From positions 1 through 64,000 of the forward strand of contig NZ_NRQU01000017.1 of the NCBI RefSeq assembly GCF_004119495.1: DNA of 64,000 bases. Reading direction: 5' to 3'. Each line of letters begins with the position of its first letter. The stretch's first letter is position 1. Under the pieces are notes generated by a model. The model was not told where the DNA came from, did not search any database, and was given only the letters and a program-made list of their open reading frames with translations. The position numbers and the translations under genes were made by a program. Below are positions 28,398 through 36,518 of the stretch, piece after piece. Source of the stretch: Flavobacterium sp. YO12. GTDB lineage: Bacteria > Bacteroidota > Bacteroidia > Flavobacteriales > Flavobacteriaceae.

Positions 28398-29012
28398 ATG
28401 AAAAATCTAATTGCAATGATGCTGGTTTTATTATTAACAGGCCAGGGAATTCATGCTCAGGCCAAACAAAGAAAGGAGCTTCTGCTTCAGATTGCGGCGC
28501 TTCAGGTCTATATTAATTATGGTAAAAAGGGATACATGGCAGTATCTAAAGGTCTGAATTTTATTGGTGATGCCAAAAGAGGTGAAGTTACCCTGCATGG
28601 TGATTACTTTACTTCTCTGTCGGCCATTAATCCAAAAGTCAGGAATTACTATAAGGCAGCTGAAATTATTTCAATGCAGGTTAAAATAATGAAGATCTGT
28701 AAAAAGAGTTATGCTGATTTGAAGGCTGCTGACTTATTTCATGGAGATGAAATGGATTATCTCGAGCGTTCTTTTGAAAGACTTCTTAAGAATTGCAGCA
28801 GTACCCTGGATGAATTGCTGGTAATTACAACCGATTCTAAGCTGGAACTCAAAGATGATCAGAGGATCCAGCGTATTGATGCGCTCCATAAAAACATGCT
28901 CGAAGATTATAACTTCTGTCTTTCTTTCAGCAATGAAGCTAAACTGCTTGCTGTTTCAAAAGCAGGAGATAAAAAAGATTCTATTGATGCTGATGCTTTT
29001 TACGGACTATAA
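28398..29012 (+). CDS. Exported helical transfer-operon protein, paralogue 1
   Basis: A 204-residue protein with a signal peptide (ends GIHAQA) and a helical mature part. Similar proteins are often named 'TerB family', but I see no tellurite-resistance link. It is clearly related to the next gene: both carry KKGYxxxSxG, LHxxYFxxL, NYxxxxxII and a late LDEL then DDxR. It probably functions in the periplasm as part of the mating apparatus. 15 bases follow the TraI-like gene. Confidence 0.75.
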   Translation: MKNLIAMMLVLLLTGQGIHAQAKQRKELLLQIAALQVYINYGKKGYMAVSKGLNFIGDAKRGEVTLHGDYFTSLSAINPKVRNYYKAAEIISMQVKIMKICKKSYADLKAADLFHGDEMDYLERSFERLLKNCSSTLDELLVITTDSKLELKDDQRIQRIDALHKNMLEDYNFCLSFSNEAKLLAVSKAGDKKDSIDADAFYGL

Positions 29013-29023
29013 AATAAACAGAG

Positions 29024-29659
29024 ATGAAAAAGATATTAATTACAGGTTTGTTGGTCTTTCTGAGTTTAGTTCCAAATCGGGCGGAAGCCCAGTCGGCAGA
29101 AATACAGCAGCTGATTTTAAACATTGAAAAACTATCTCAATTCAAAAAGATTCTCAGTGATATGAAAAAGGGATATGAACTGCTGTCCGGGGGGTATAAG
29201 AGTGTTAAAGACATGTCAGAGGGAAACTTCAGTCTTCATAAAACTTTTTTGGATGCCCTGATGCAGGTAAGTCCTGCAGTTAAGAATTATAAAAGAGTAG
29301 GGGATATTATCAATTTTCAGATTCTATTAGTAAAAGAAAGTAAAAAAGGACTTTCTAGATTTATAAAAAGTGAAAGTTTCAGTCCGCAGGAGATTGCCTA
29401 TTTCGAAAAGATTTATGGGAATCTTTTAAACCAAAGTCTGAGAAATCTTGATGAGCTTACTACAGTTGTAACTGAAGATAAACTCAGGATGTCGGACGAT
29501 GAAAGACTTCAGGCGGTTGATAATATTTATATGGAAATGCAGGACAAACTTCTATTTCTGCGAAGTTTTAATAAAGAATCCAGTGTTCTGGTGCTGCAGC
29601 GGTGTAAAGAAACTAAAGATGTATATGCGTCCAAAGAACTTCAGGAATTAAAAAACTAA
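29024..29659 (+). CDS. Exported helical transfer-operon protein, paralogue 2
   Basis: A 211-residue protein with a signal peptide ending NRAEAQS and the same pattern as the gene before it (KKGYELLSGGYKSVKDMSEG, FSLHKTFLDAL, NLDELTTVVTEDKLRMSDDE). The two arose by tandem duplication, old enough for strong divergence. A role as a VirB5-like or channel accessory subunit is inferred from position only. traJ starts 4 bases after its stop. Confidence 0.75.
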   Translation: MKKILITGLLVFLSLVPNRAEAQSAEIQQLILNIEKLSQFKKILSDMKKGYELLSGGYKSVKDMSEGNFSLHKTFLDALMQVSPAVKNYKRVGDIINFQILLVKESKKGLSRFIKSESFSPQEIAYFEKIYGNLLNQSLRNLDELTTVVTEDKLRMSDDERLQAVDNIYMEMQDKLLFLRSFNKESSVLVLQRCKETKDVYASKELQELKN

Positions 29660-29663
29660 AACA

Positions 29664-30866
29664 ATGAATATTTATAAAGTTTTAAAGGAGGTTTTGTTTT
29701 TAAATGCAGCACTGCTGATACCTTCTGTGCTTCAGGCTCAAGGGCTGGGAGAGGATATGCAGAGTCTTCACTCTGTTTTAGAGCAGCTTTATGATGAGAT
29801 GATGCCGCTGTGCAGTAATCTTCTGGCGGTCGGGCAGGGGATAGCAGGGTTTGGAACAATCTGGTATATTGCTTCGCGGGTCTGGCGTCATATTGCAAAC
29901 GCGGAACCTATAGATTTTTATCCATTGTTCAGACCTTTTGTGATCGGATTCTGTATTATGATTTTTCCATCAGTGCTGGCTCTTATTAACGGGATAATGA
30001 AGCCGACTGTCACTGCTACTGCTGCTATGGTTAAAGGTTCTAATAATGCTGTTGCAGTGCTGTTGAAAGAGAAAGAAAAGGCAATAAAAGAAACGGATCC
30101 TTGGAAAATGTATGTTGGGATGTCAGGTAACGGCGATCGTGATAAATGGTATAAATATACCCATGATGAAGATCCATCTGATGAGAGTATGCTTGCCGGA
30201 ATCGGCAACGATGTCAAATTCGCCATGGAAAAAGCTTCTTACAGCTTTAGAAATTCAGTTAAAGAATGGATGAGTGAGGTGCTGCGTATATTATTTGAAG
30301 CTGCGGCGCTGTGTATCGATACACTCAGAACATTTCAATTGGTTGTGCTTTCAATTTTAGGGCCTCTTGTATTTGGGATTGCTGTTTTTGACGGGTTTCA
30401 GCATACACTGACGATCTGGCTGGCCAGGTATATAAACATTTATTTATGGCTTCCAGTTGCCAATATTTTTGGAAGCATCATTGGTAAAATTCAAGAGCTT
30501 ATGCTCAAACTGGATCTCTCTCAGGTACAGTCCACCGGTGATACTTTTTTCGGCAGGACCGATACTTCTTATCTAATCTTTATGATAATAGGAATCATCG
30601 GGTACTTTACTGTCCCATCGGTAGCGAACTACATAGTACATGCAGCTGGTGGAGGAGCTTTAGGACAGAAAGTAACAGGGCTGTTCAGTAGTTCTGCAAG
30701 CTCGGTTGTTTCTAAAACATCACAGGGAGCAGGAATGGTGCTGGATTCTATGGGCAATGCAGCAGGAAGGATGTCACAGAGTATGTCAGGGTCATCTTCG
30801 AGTTCACCTTACTTTGAAGAGAAAGGAAATTATATGAGCAATAAGCTGAAAGGAAACTCTAAATAA
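29664..30866 (+). CDS. traJ: Conjugal transfer protein TraJ (VirB6-like)
   Basis: A 400-residue polytopic inner-membrane protein. It has a cleaved hydrophobic start (ALLIPSVLQAQG), several membrane helices (about residues 55-75, 85-105, 215-250, 255-285, 305-330) and a Gly/Ser-rich tail. The segment AVFDGFQHTLTIWLARYINIYLWLPVANIFGSI (quoted here only as two parts: FDGFQHTLTIWLARYIN and YLWLPVANIFGSI) is characteristic of TraJ. It is the VirB6-like pore component of the CTnDOT-type channel. Confidence 0.92.
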   Translation: MNIYKVLKEVLFLNAALLIPSVLQAQGLGEDMQSLHSVLEQLYDEMMPLCSNLLAVGQGIAGFGTIWYIASRVWRHIANAEPIDFYPLFRPFVIGFCIMIFPSVLALINGIMKPTVTATAAMVKGSNNAVAVLLKEKEKAIKETDPWKMYVGMSGNGDRDKWYKYTHDEDPSDESMLAGIGNDVKFAMEKASYSFRNSVKEWMSEVLRILFEAAALCIDTLRTFQLVVLSILGPLVFGIAVFDGFQHTLTIWLARYINIYLWLPVANIFGSIIGKIQELMLKLDLSQVQSTGDTFFGRTDTSYLIFMIIGIIGYFTVPSVANYIVHAAGGGALGQKVTGLFSSSASSVVSKTSQGAGMVLDSMGNAAGRMSQSMSGSSSSSPYFEEKGNYMSNKLKGNSK

Positions 30867-30882
30867 TCAAAAAGACAGGAAC

Positions 30883-31503
30883 ATGTTTAGCAAAATGAAA
30901 AATATAGATACAGCATTCCGATACATAAGAGGATTTACTATGCTGGTTATTGCAGGATGTATAATCATCTGCTGTTATACGCTGTACAAGAGCTTTGAGT
31001 CCGTGACACTGATGCAGGATAAGGTTTATATACTGGCTAACGGCAAAGCGCTCGAAGCGTATGCCTCAGAGCGGAAAGATAATGTACTGGTTGAAGCAAG
31101 AGATCATGTAAAAACCTTTCATAAGTTTTTCTTTACCCTTGATCCCGATGATAAAGTAATTAAAACCAATATAACAAAAGCCCTTTATCTGGCAGATGAA
31201 AGTGCTAAAAGGATTTATGACGATCTGAAAGAGAACGGTTTTTATTCGGGAATAATCTCGGGCAATATAAGTCAGACGATTCAGATTGACAGCATCGCAA
31301 TAGATGTAAAAGAGTATCCATATCGCTTTAAATGTTTTGCAAAGCAGAGTATTATACGAACGACCAGCATTTTGAAGAGAAATCTTATTACGGAAGGCTG
31401 TCTGCGCAATGTTTCGAGAAGTGATAACAACCCTCACGGGTTTTTGATTGAAAAGTTCAATACAATAGAAAACGAAGATCTGGGGGTAGAAAATAGGAAA
31501 TAA
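30883..31503 (+). CDS. traK: Conjugal transfer protein TraK (VirB8-like)
   Basis: A 206-residue protein with a single N-terminal membrane helix (MLVIAGCIIICCYTLYKSF) and a periplasmic domain. The early MKNIDTAFRYIR and the later EARDHVKTFHKFFFTLDPDD are TraK signatures. It corresponds to VirB8, an inner-membrane assembly factor that contacts TraM and TraN. Spacing to neighbours is 16 and 6 bases, in one operon. Confidence 0.93.
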   Translation: MFSKMKNIDTAFRYIRGFTMLVIAGCIIICCYTLYKSFESVTLMQDKVYILANGKALEAYASERKDNVLVEARDHVKTFHKFFFTLDPDDKVIKTNITKALYLADESAKRIYDDLKENGFYSGIISGNISQTIQIDSIAIDVKEYPYRFKCFAKQSIIRTTSILKRNLITEGCLRNVSRSDNNPHGFLIEKFNTIENEDLGVENRK

Positions 31504-31509
31504 TAAGTT

Positions 31510-31767
31510 ATGAAAGAGGGGAAAAAGAAACAAGACGCTCCATCAGTCTGCCATATGTACTGTCTGCTGCTGCAAGACAAATGGGCTAAGAAGATGACTG
31601 GTTTGACGAAGGAGCTTTCAAAGAAAAAACTCATCTGCTTTTTATTTGTGTTTGTTGTTCTTTCAGCAGGTTTCTTTCTGTATAACATTTACGCGGTGTT
31701 CTCAAAAAAAAATATTGAGATACTGAAAAATACATTTTCTATAACAGATAAAAACTACAATAAATAA
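31510..31767 (+). CDS. Small TraL-like membrane protein
   Basis: An 85-residue protein with one membrane helix in the middle (LICFLFVFVVLSAGFFLYNIY) between two charged arms. It lies in the traL slot between traK and traM, with the size and topology of TraL proteins from CTnDOT-type elements. Sequence alone does not prove the family. Confidence 0.65.
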   Translation: MKEGKKKQDAPSVCHMYCLLLQDKWAKKMTGLTKELSKKKLICFLFVFVVLSAGFFLYNIYAVFSKKNIEILKNTFSITDKNYNK

Positions 31768-31771
31768 AATC

Positions 31772-33060
31772 ATGGAACAAAGAACTATATCTCCAAAAGA
31801 AGCTAAGAAGCGTAAATTGTTTTTGATGCTGCCAATTATAACGCTTCCTTTTTTAACGTTTTTATTTTACTCTTTAGGAGGCGGAAAAACAAATAATAAT
31901 ACTGCAGGAAATGAAGTAAAGAAAGGGTTTAATTTTAATCTGCCAATTCCAAAATTTAAGGAAGATTCAGCATTGGACAAAATGAGCTATTACGATCAGG
32001 CGGCAGTTGATTCTATAAAACTTAGTGAGCAGATTAAAAAAGATCCTAATTATTCGTCTTTTAGGGTTTCAGATGAAAAAACAGATGAGCTTTCAGCAGA
32101 CTATTTTGAAAACCGCAGTTTTCATAAAAACAGATCAGCTTTAAATTCACAGCCTTTTCAAGGTCGCAGTGAACAGAAAGTTTATGAAAAGCTCAGGGCT
32201 CTTGAAAAAGTAATCAGCCAGCCGCCGGCAGTAAATAATTATGGGCATAATATGCGTGAGTTTGAGAATTACGGCTCATCTCACGGTGAGTCAGAGGAGG
32301 TGAAAAAATTAGAAGGACTTATGTCGGCAATGAGTACACCGCCGCAGGCTGATCCGGAGCTCCAGCAGCTTGGAGGCATGCTGGAGAACATTTTGGATAT
32401 TCAGCATCCACAGCGCGTACAGGAAAGACTAAAACAATCATCTAATAGTAAAAAAGGGAAAGTTTACTCGGTCAAAAAAAGAAGCAAGAGAGTAATATCA
32501 GTTCACTGCAGCAGAATGTTGATACGCAGCGTTTTTTAAAAACTAATGCATTCTATTCTCTGGATGAAGATTTACCTGCTGAAGAAGTACAGAATTCTAT
32601 CGAAGCAGTAATCCATCAGACACAGACCATAGTAAACGGATCAGTAGTTAAACTAAGGCTTACACATGATATTTTTATTCAGGGAACCATAATACTGAAA
32701 AATACTTTTCTATACGGCACGGCGGCTTTGAAAGGGGAAAGGCTTGAAGTAAAAATCACCGCTGTCCAATTTAAGAGCTCCATTTTACCTGTTGAGCTGA
32801 CTGTTTATGATATTGACGGCATAGAAGGGATTTATATTCCTGGAGCAATAAACAGGGATGCTGCAAAAGCTTCGGCTGATCGTTCAATTCAAACTATGGG
32901 GCTTACTGGTATTTCAGATTCATGGGGAGCACAGGCTGCAGGTATGGGTATTGAAGCGGCTAAAAGTCTTATGAGTAAAAAAGTAAAACTTATTAAGGTG
33001 ATGGTGAAAGCAGGATATCAGGTGCTTTTGTATGATGAAAAACAAAAGAATACAGATTAA
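31772..33060 (+). pseudogene. traM: traM, split by a frameshift at an A7 run
   Basis: TraM is the VirB10-like protein spanning the envelope. Residues 1-235 read in one frame from 31772 (MEQRTISPKEAKKRKLFLML, membrane helix near residue 20, Pro-rich middle) to a stop at 32537-32539. The conserved C-terminal domain continues in the frame one base back, without a stop, from about 32461 to 33060 (TIVNGSVVKLRLTHDIFIQG, LPVELTVYDIDGIEGIYIPG). The switch is at seven A at 32474-32480; eight A would restore one protein of about 430 residues. Either a real loss of one base or a sequencing error. The internal ATG at 32728 is not a genuine start. Confidence 0.88.
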
Positions 33061-33066
33061 TTAAAA

Positions 33067-33924
33067 ATGAAAAAGATGAAAAATATAAACAAGTTTTATT
33101 TTATGTGCTTTTTTCTGATCATGCTTTCAGGACATGCGCAGTTTAATTCCAGAGATTCCGCATCGGGTCAAGAAGATTTTAAAAATCTTCATATTGGATA
33201 TTCAAAGACAACCAGTATTGTCTTTCCTTATGCCATCAGAAGCATTGATAAAGGCAGTGGTGATATTCTGATGCAGAAAGCTAAAGGAGTGGAAAATATT
33301 CTGCTTTTAAAAGCGGCAAAAGAGAATTTTACCCAGACCAATATTACAGTGGTGACCGCTGACAACAGGCTTTACGTATTTCTATTGAACTATGACGATG
33401 TCTGTCCGGATTTAAATATCAAGGCAGATAAAACAGCAGTAGTTAATGATGGTATTCTGTTTTCCCTTGAGAATGAAAACCAGAAGGAAATTGAGCAGTA
33501 TGCGCAACGTGCTTTGTTTAAAAAGAAGAAAGTAAGCGGATTGCAGTACTCTGAATTTGGGATCCAGTTAAGTGTGAATGGTATTTTTATTCATCAGGAT
33601 CTGCTGTTTTTCAGAGTGGTGCTGAGCAACAATTCAAAAATTAATTATGACATAGATCAGTTTCGTTTTTTTATACGGGATCAGAAAAAGTCAAAACGCA
33701 CTGCTTCCCAGGAAATAGAGATACTGCCCTTATACTGTACTTCCTTGGTATCCAGTATACCGGATAAGTCTGAATTGACTTTGGTTTATGCGGTATCTAA
33801 GTTTACTATTCCAGAGAAAAAATATCTGACTCTGCAGCTTATGGAAAAAAATGGAGGAAGGAATCTCGAAATAAATATTAAGAATAAGGATCTCGTTAAT
33901 CTTGAAATCCTTAACAGTTTTTAA
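33067..33924 (+). CDS. traN: Conjugal transfer protein TraN (VirB9-like)
   Basis: A 285-residue exported protein: signal peptide about residues 1-25 (FLIMLSGHAQF), then the DUF4138/TraN pattern with IGYSKTTSIVFPYAIRSIDKGSGDI near residue 45 (quoted as YSKTTSIVFPYAIRSIDKG) and KGVENILLLKAAKENFTQTN. It binds TraM at the outer membrane in the CTnDOT transfer channel. It starts 6 bases after traM. The usual following genes traO-traQ are absent; a different set of small genes follows. Confidence 0.9.
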   Translation: MKKMKNINKFYFMCFFLIMLSGHAQFNSRDSASGQEDFKNLHIGYSKTTSIVFPYAIRSIDKGSGDILMQKAKGVENILLLKAAKENFTQTNITVVTADNRLYVFLLNYDDVCPDLNIKADKTAVVNDGILFSLENENQKEIEQYAQRALFKKKKVSGLQYSEFGIQLSVNGIFIHQDLLFFRVVLSNNSKINYDIDQFRFFIRDQKKSKRTASQEIEILPLYCTSLVSSIPDKSELTLVYAVSKFTIPEKKYLTLQLMEKNGGRNLEINIKNKDLVNLEILNSF

Positions 33925-33952
33925 ATGATTATTAATGTTAAAATATTATATC

Positions 33953-34747
33953 ATGATACAGACAAATTTAGAATTTTTAGAAAATCAGATTAAATACACC
34001 GGTTTTGGAGAAGCCCTGAACCCTGTATTGAAAGAACAGATGGAAAAAGGAGAAAAGGAATTTATGATTTCCCATCAAGCGGATTTTGGGAAAAGTGTTC
34101 TTAAGTCGGAGCTTAGTTTTAAAAAATCAGATCAGAGTGATTTGTATTTTTTTAATTCCTATAAAGCTATGCTGTCCAAGGAAGGGACTTCTAATGCTCT
34201 CGAGCAGATTTTTTATATCGGAAAGGATAACAACTTTACGATGAAAGAAGCTTTTAATCTGCTGCAGGGAAGATCAGTTAATAAAGATCTGGTCAATAAG
34301 GAAGGACAGATTTACAATGCTTGGACGAATTTAAATTTTAAAGATGCAGAATCCTCTGGAAACTTTAAAATGACCCATTACCACCAGAATTACGGCTATA
34401 ATCTGGAGGCGGCATTGGAGAAACATTCCATCAAAGAACTCCAAAGCCCGGAGTCCAAAGAGAGTTTAATGAATTCGCTTAAAAAAGGGAATATTCAGTC
34501 TGTGACTTTTGTTGTAAATGGAGAGGAAAGAAAACAGTTTGTGGAGGCTAATCCTCAGTTTAAGACCATTAGAGTTTATGATGCTTCGATGCAGAGAATC
34601 AATGACCGCCAGAGCAAAGAGGAAAAACAGAAAGATACCCAAGAGCATACGGCTTCTAAATCACAGAAAAAGAACGCGGACAATGATAGTGAAGATTCTT
34701 CGCCGCAGAAAGAGAAGAAGCAGAAAAGAAAGTCGCAGTCGATTTAA
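33953..34747 (+). CDS. DUF3945-related conjugative-element protein
   Basis: A 264-residue cytoplasmic protein. The start is taken at 33953 (MIQTNLEFLEN); an ATG six codons earlier is less likely. The centre (MTHYHQNYGYNLEAALEKHS, then ANPQFKTIRVYDA) matches a domain shared by DUF3945-containing proteins of Bacteroidota elements, where it is often repeated or joined to other parts. The tail from residue 215 is extremely rich in Lys, Glu and Ser and probably disordered. The function is unknown; such proteins travel with conjugation genes. Confidence 0.72.
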   Translation: MIQTNLEFLENQIKYTGFGEALNPVLKEQMEKGEKEFMISHQADFGKSVLKSELSFKKSDQSDLYFFNSYKAMLSKEGTSNALEQIFYIGKDNNFTMKEAFNLLQGRSVNKDLVNKEGQIYNAWTNLNFKDAESSGNFKMTHYHQNYGYNLEAALEKHSIKELQSPESKESLMNSLKKGNIQSVTFVVNGEERKQFVEANPQFKTIRVYDASMQRINDRQSKEEKQKDTQEHTASKSQKKNADNDSEDSSPQKEKKQKRKSQSI

Positions 34748-34760
34748 ATAGTATTTAGCT

Positions 34761-35072
34761 ATGGAAAGCCTGAAACCTTTAACAGACTTCTTTTCTGCCA
34801 TTGAAAAGGATTACCGGATCAGCAGCACGCATATTGCCATTTATGCTGCTCTTTTGCAGTTCAGATCTGTTAAGGGTTTTATTAATCCTATTGAAATTTT
34901 TAGAAGTGAACTGGTGCCAATTGCTAAGATATCCTCGAAGTCCACTTACCATAAATGCCTGCAGGAACTTCATCAGTACGGCTATCTTAGATATGAGCCA
35001 TCCTTTAAGAAAACCAGGGGAAGCAGAATCTACTTTTTTGATTTTGAAATACGTAAAACTTTAGGGGTATGA
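34761..35072 (+). CDS. Small winged-helix-like protein, copy 1
   Basis: A 103-residue protein with a predicted winged-helix DNA-binding fold (THIAIYAALLQFRS, then KISSKSTYHKCLQELHQYGY and RYEPSFKKTRGSR). The closing helix and wing closely resemble those of the gene at 36159-36476 (TYHKxxxxLxxxGYxxYxPSxxxGxxS). Likely a regulator or replication accessory of the element. It starts 14 bases after the DUF3945-like gene and its stop overlaps a tiny open frame (ATGA). Confidence 0.65.
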   Translation: MESLKPLTDFFSAIEKDYRISSTHIAIYAALLQFRSVKGFINPIEIFRSELVPIAKISSKSTYHKCLQELHQYGYLRYEPSFKKTRGSRIYFFDFEIRKTLGV

Positions 35073-35176
35073 AGCCTTTTACTTTTAGAGGCCTTTGCAG
35101 TATACTGGAGACTATTCCGTTACGCACGGGAAACTCTTTTTATGACGGCTGTTTATTCCAAAGTTTGCAGAAATGA
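35069..35176 (+). CDS. Possible 35-residue coupled small protein
   Basis: The start codon overlaps the stop of the preceding gene as ATGA. The product begins MKPFTFRGLCSILETIPLR and has no recognised domain. It may be a real coupled small gene, the first part of a gene broken by a later change, or chance. The following bases to 35374 show no other coding signal and are AT-rich before the next start. Confidence 0.3.
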   Translation: MKPFTFRGLCSILETIPLRTGNSFYDGCLFQSLQK

Positions 35177-35374
35177 GATCCCAGTAAACAAGCAGGATAT
35201 CAAGGTCTATTTTTTATGGTATTGTTTTTTTTATCTGGAGGGATTTCAGCTGTATGTTGATCTTCTGTGGTAGTATAATTCTTTATTTTATGTTAATGTT
35301 AGAATTTAGAACAATAGAATTATATTTAGTGTTCTGTGTGGTAACTAATTTTGTTCTTTTAAATTTTAGAAAAC

Positions 35375-35761
35375 ATGACAGCAGAACAAGAATTAGAAGT
35401 TGACGCCTATGTGCTGGCATCTTCGGGACTGCGTATAACATCACGTGGTTATAAGGCATTGAAAATATTATTTGAACACGGTAATCTGCTTTATTGGTGT
35501 ATGGGAAAGAATGATACTTTAGAACTTGCAAAGATTCTTATTTATTTAAAATTCAGGTATAATCATGTTCCCGGCGGTTTGGAAGTGCTGGCAGAACATA
35601 AACGGGATTTTTATTATTTGGTGATGCATCGTAAGGTGCCAGTTCACAGAAAATCAAAGTACCCTAATACTTATTTAAGTGTGGGCAAGGCAGACCGATA
35701 CGGTGATGGCAGAACTGGATGGGCAGAGCAGATATTGGCTAATAAGGAAACCGAGAAATAA
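35375..35761 (+). CDS. Element protein of unknown function
   Basis: A 128-residue protein starting MTAEQELEVDAYVLASSG with a helical first half and a basic stretch HRKVPVHRKSKYPN. I do not recognise the family. It stands alone between the winged-helix gene and the excisionase-like gene, with about 200 and 135 non-coding bases on either side, in the usual accessory slot next to the integrase. Confidence 0.6.
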   Translation: MTAEQELEVDAYVLASSGLRITSRGYKALKILFEHGNLLYWCMGKNDTLELAKILIYLKFRYNHVPGGLEVLAEHKRDFYYLVMHRKVPVHRKSKYPNTYLSVGKADRYGDGRTGWAEQILANKETEK

Positions 35762-35896
35762 CGTTTTTGTTTCATTTTCATTTTTTTTTTGATATTATCA
35801 GGAAATGAATTTTAATGGTTACACTTCGCTTGTTTATTTTCCTAATTAATGAAAGATTTTGAAATAGTTGAATGATAATGATTTAAAAAATAAATT

Positions 35897-36172
35897 ATGA
35901 ATGAGGCCTTAACAAAAGAAGATTTAAGACAGTTTAGTCTGCTTTTATTGAATGAAATTAAAATCATTCTTAAGGAATCAACTCCTGTAAAAAACGAAAC
36001 TTATGATCCAGAATGGCTGAAAAGTAAAACAGTGCGAAAACTGCTTGATATTTCAGCAGGATCGGTTCAGAATCTGAGAACTACTCAAAAAGTTCGATTT
36101 AAAAAGGTTCTTGGATCGTATTATTATAATAAAGGAGATCTTCAAAAATTATTTGATGATGAAAACAAATAA
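35897..36172 (+). CDS. Excisionase-like helix-turn-helix protein
   Basis: A 91-residue protein with an N-terminal helix and a MerR/excisionase-like HTH from about residue 40 (PEWLKSKTVRKLLDISAGSV, then QNLRTTQKVRFKKVLGSYYY). The final GDLQKLFDDEN fits the group. Small proteins of this type beside an integrase in Bacteroidota elements act as recombination directionality factors or topoisomerase-like helpers. The next gene begins inside its end. Confidence 0.75.
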   Translation: MNEALTKEDLRQFSLLLLNEIKIILKESTPVKNETYDPEWLKSKTVRKLLDISAGSVQNLRTTQKVRFKKVLGSYYYNKGDLQKLFDDENK

Positions 36173-36476
36173 TAGATTCAAAGAAAGACAAATTATGGAT
36201 TACCTGTCAATGTACATTGACGATCCTAAACTGAATGTCTGGCATTTGTCCATTTTAACTGCAATTTTAGGATTGGGATATCGGCAGGGGCAGGGCAGGA
36301 GAATCAACGTAAGCCGAAGCAAGATTATGGAATTATCACATGTAAATACGCTGCCGACTTATCATAAGTATTTTAAACAGCTTCAGGATTTAGGATATAT
36401 AAAGTACAGCCCGTCTTATCATCCGGGTTATAAAAGTGAAGTTGAATTATGTAAAAAGAGGTTATCTCAATTTTGA
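36159..36476 (+). CDS. Small winged-helix-like protein, copy 2
   Basis: A 105-residue protein if started at 36159 (MKTNNRFKERQIMDYLS); 36156 and 36195 are alternatives, and none has a good ribosome binding site. It overlaps the excisionase-like gene, so coupling is likely. The fold is winged-helix-like, with NVWHLSILTAILGLGYRQGQ and a recognition part TLPTYHKYFKQLQDLGYIKY shared with the gene at 34761. It ends in a hairpin that also terminates the convergent integrase gene. Confidence 0.65.
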   Translation: MKTNNRFKERQIMDYLSMYIDDPKLNVWHLSILTAILGLGYRQGQGRRINVSRSKIMELSHVNTLPTYHKYFKQLQDLGYIKYSPSYHPGYKSEVELCKKRLSQF

Positions 36477-36487
36477 GATTACCTCTT
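36456..36487. terminator. Hairpin between the winged-helix gene and the integrase
   Basis: AAGAGGT and ATCTCAA (36456-36470) face TTGAGAT and ACCTCTT (36474-36487) with one T-T mismatch. The arms overlap the last codons of the plus-strand gene. It lies between convergent genes and probably ends both. Confidence 0.6.
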
Positions 36488-36518
36488 TCTGTGTTTAATT
36501 GGTATCAGAAATTAAATA

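Noticed and set aside
28398..29659. Tellurite resistance (TerB) function
   Set aside because: The proteins are exported and sit in a transfer operon; the name is inherited from database labels and has no support in this sequence.
32440..32490. Programmed -1 frameshifting in traM
   Set aside because: The A run is preceded by C in the reading phase and does not fit the X XXY YYZ pattern, and I see no downstream stimulatory hairpin. A missing A is simpler.
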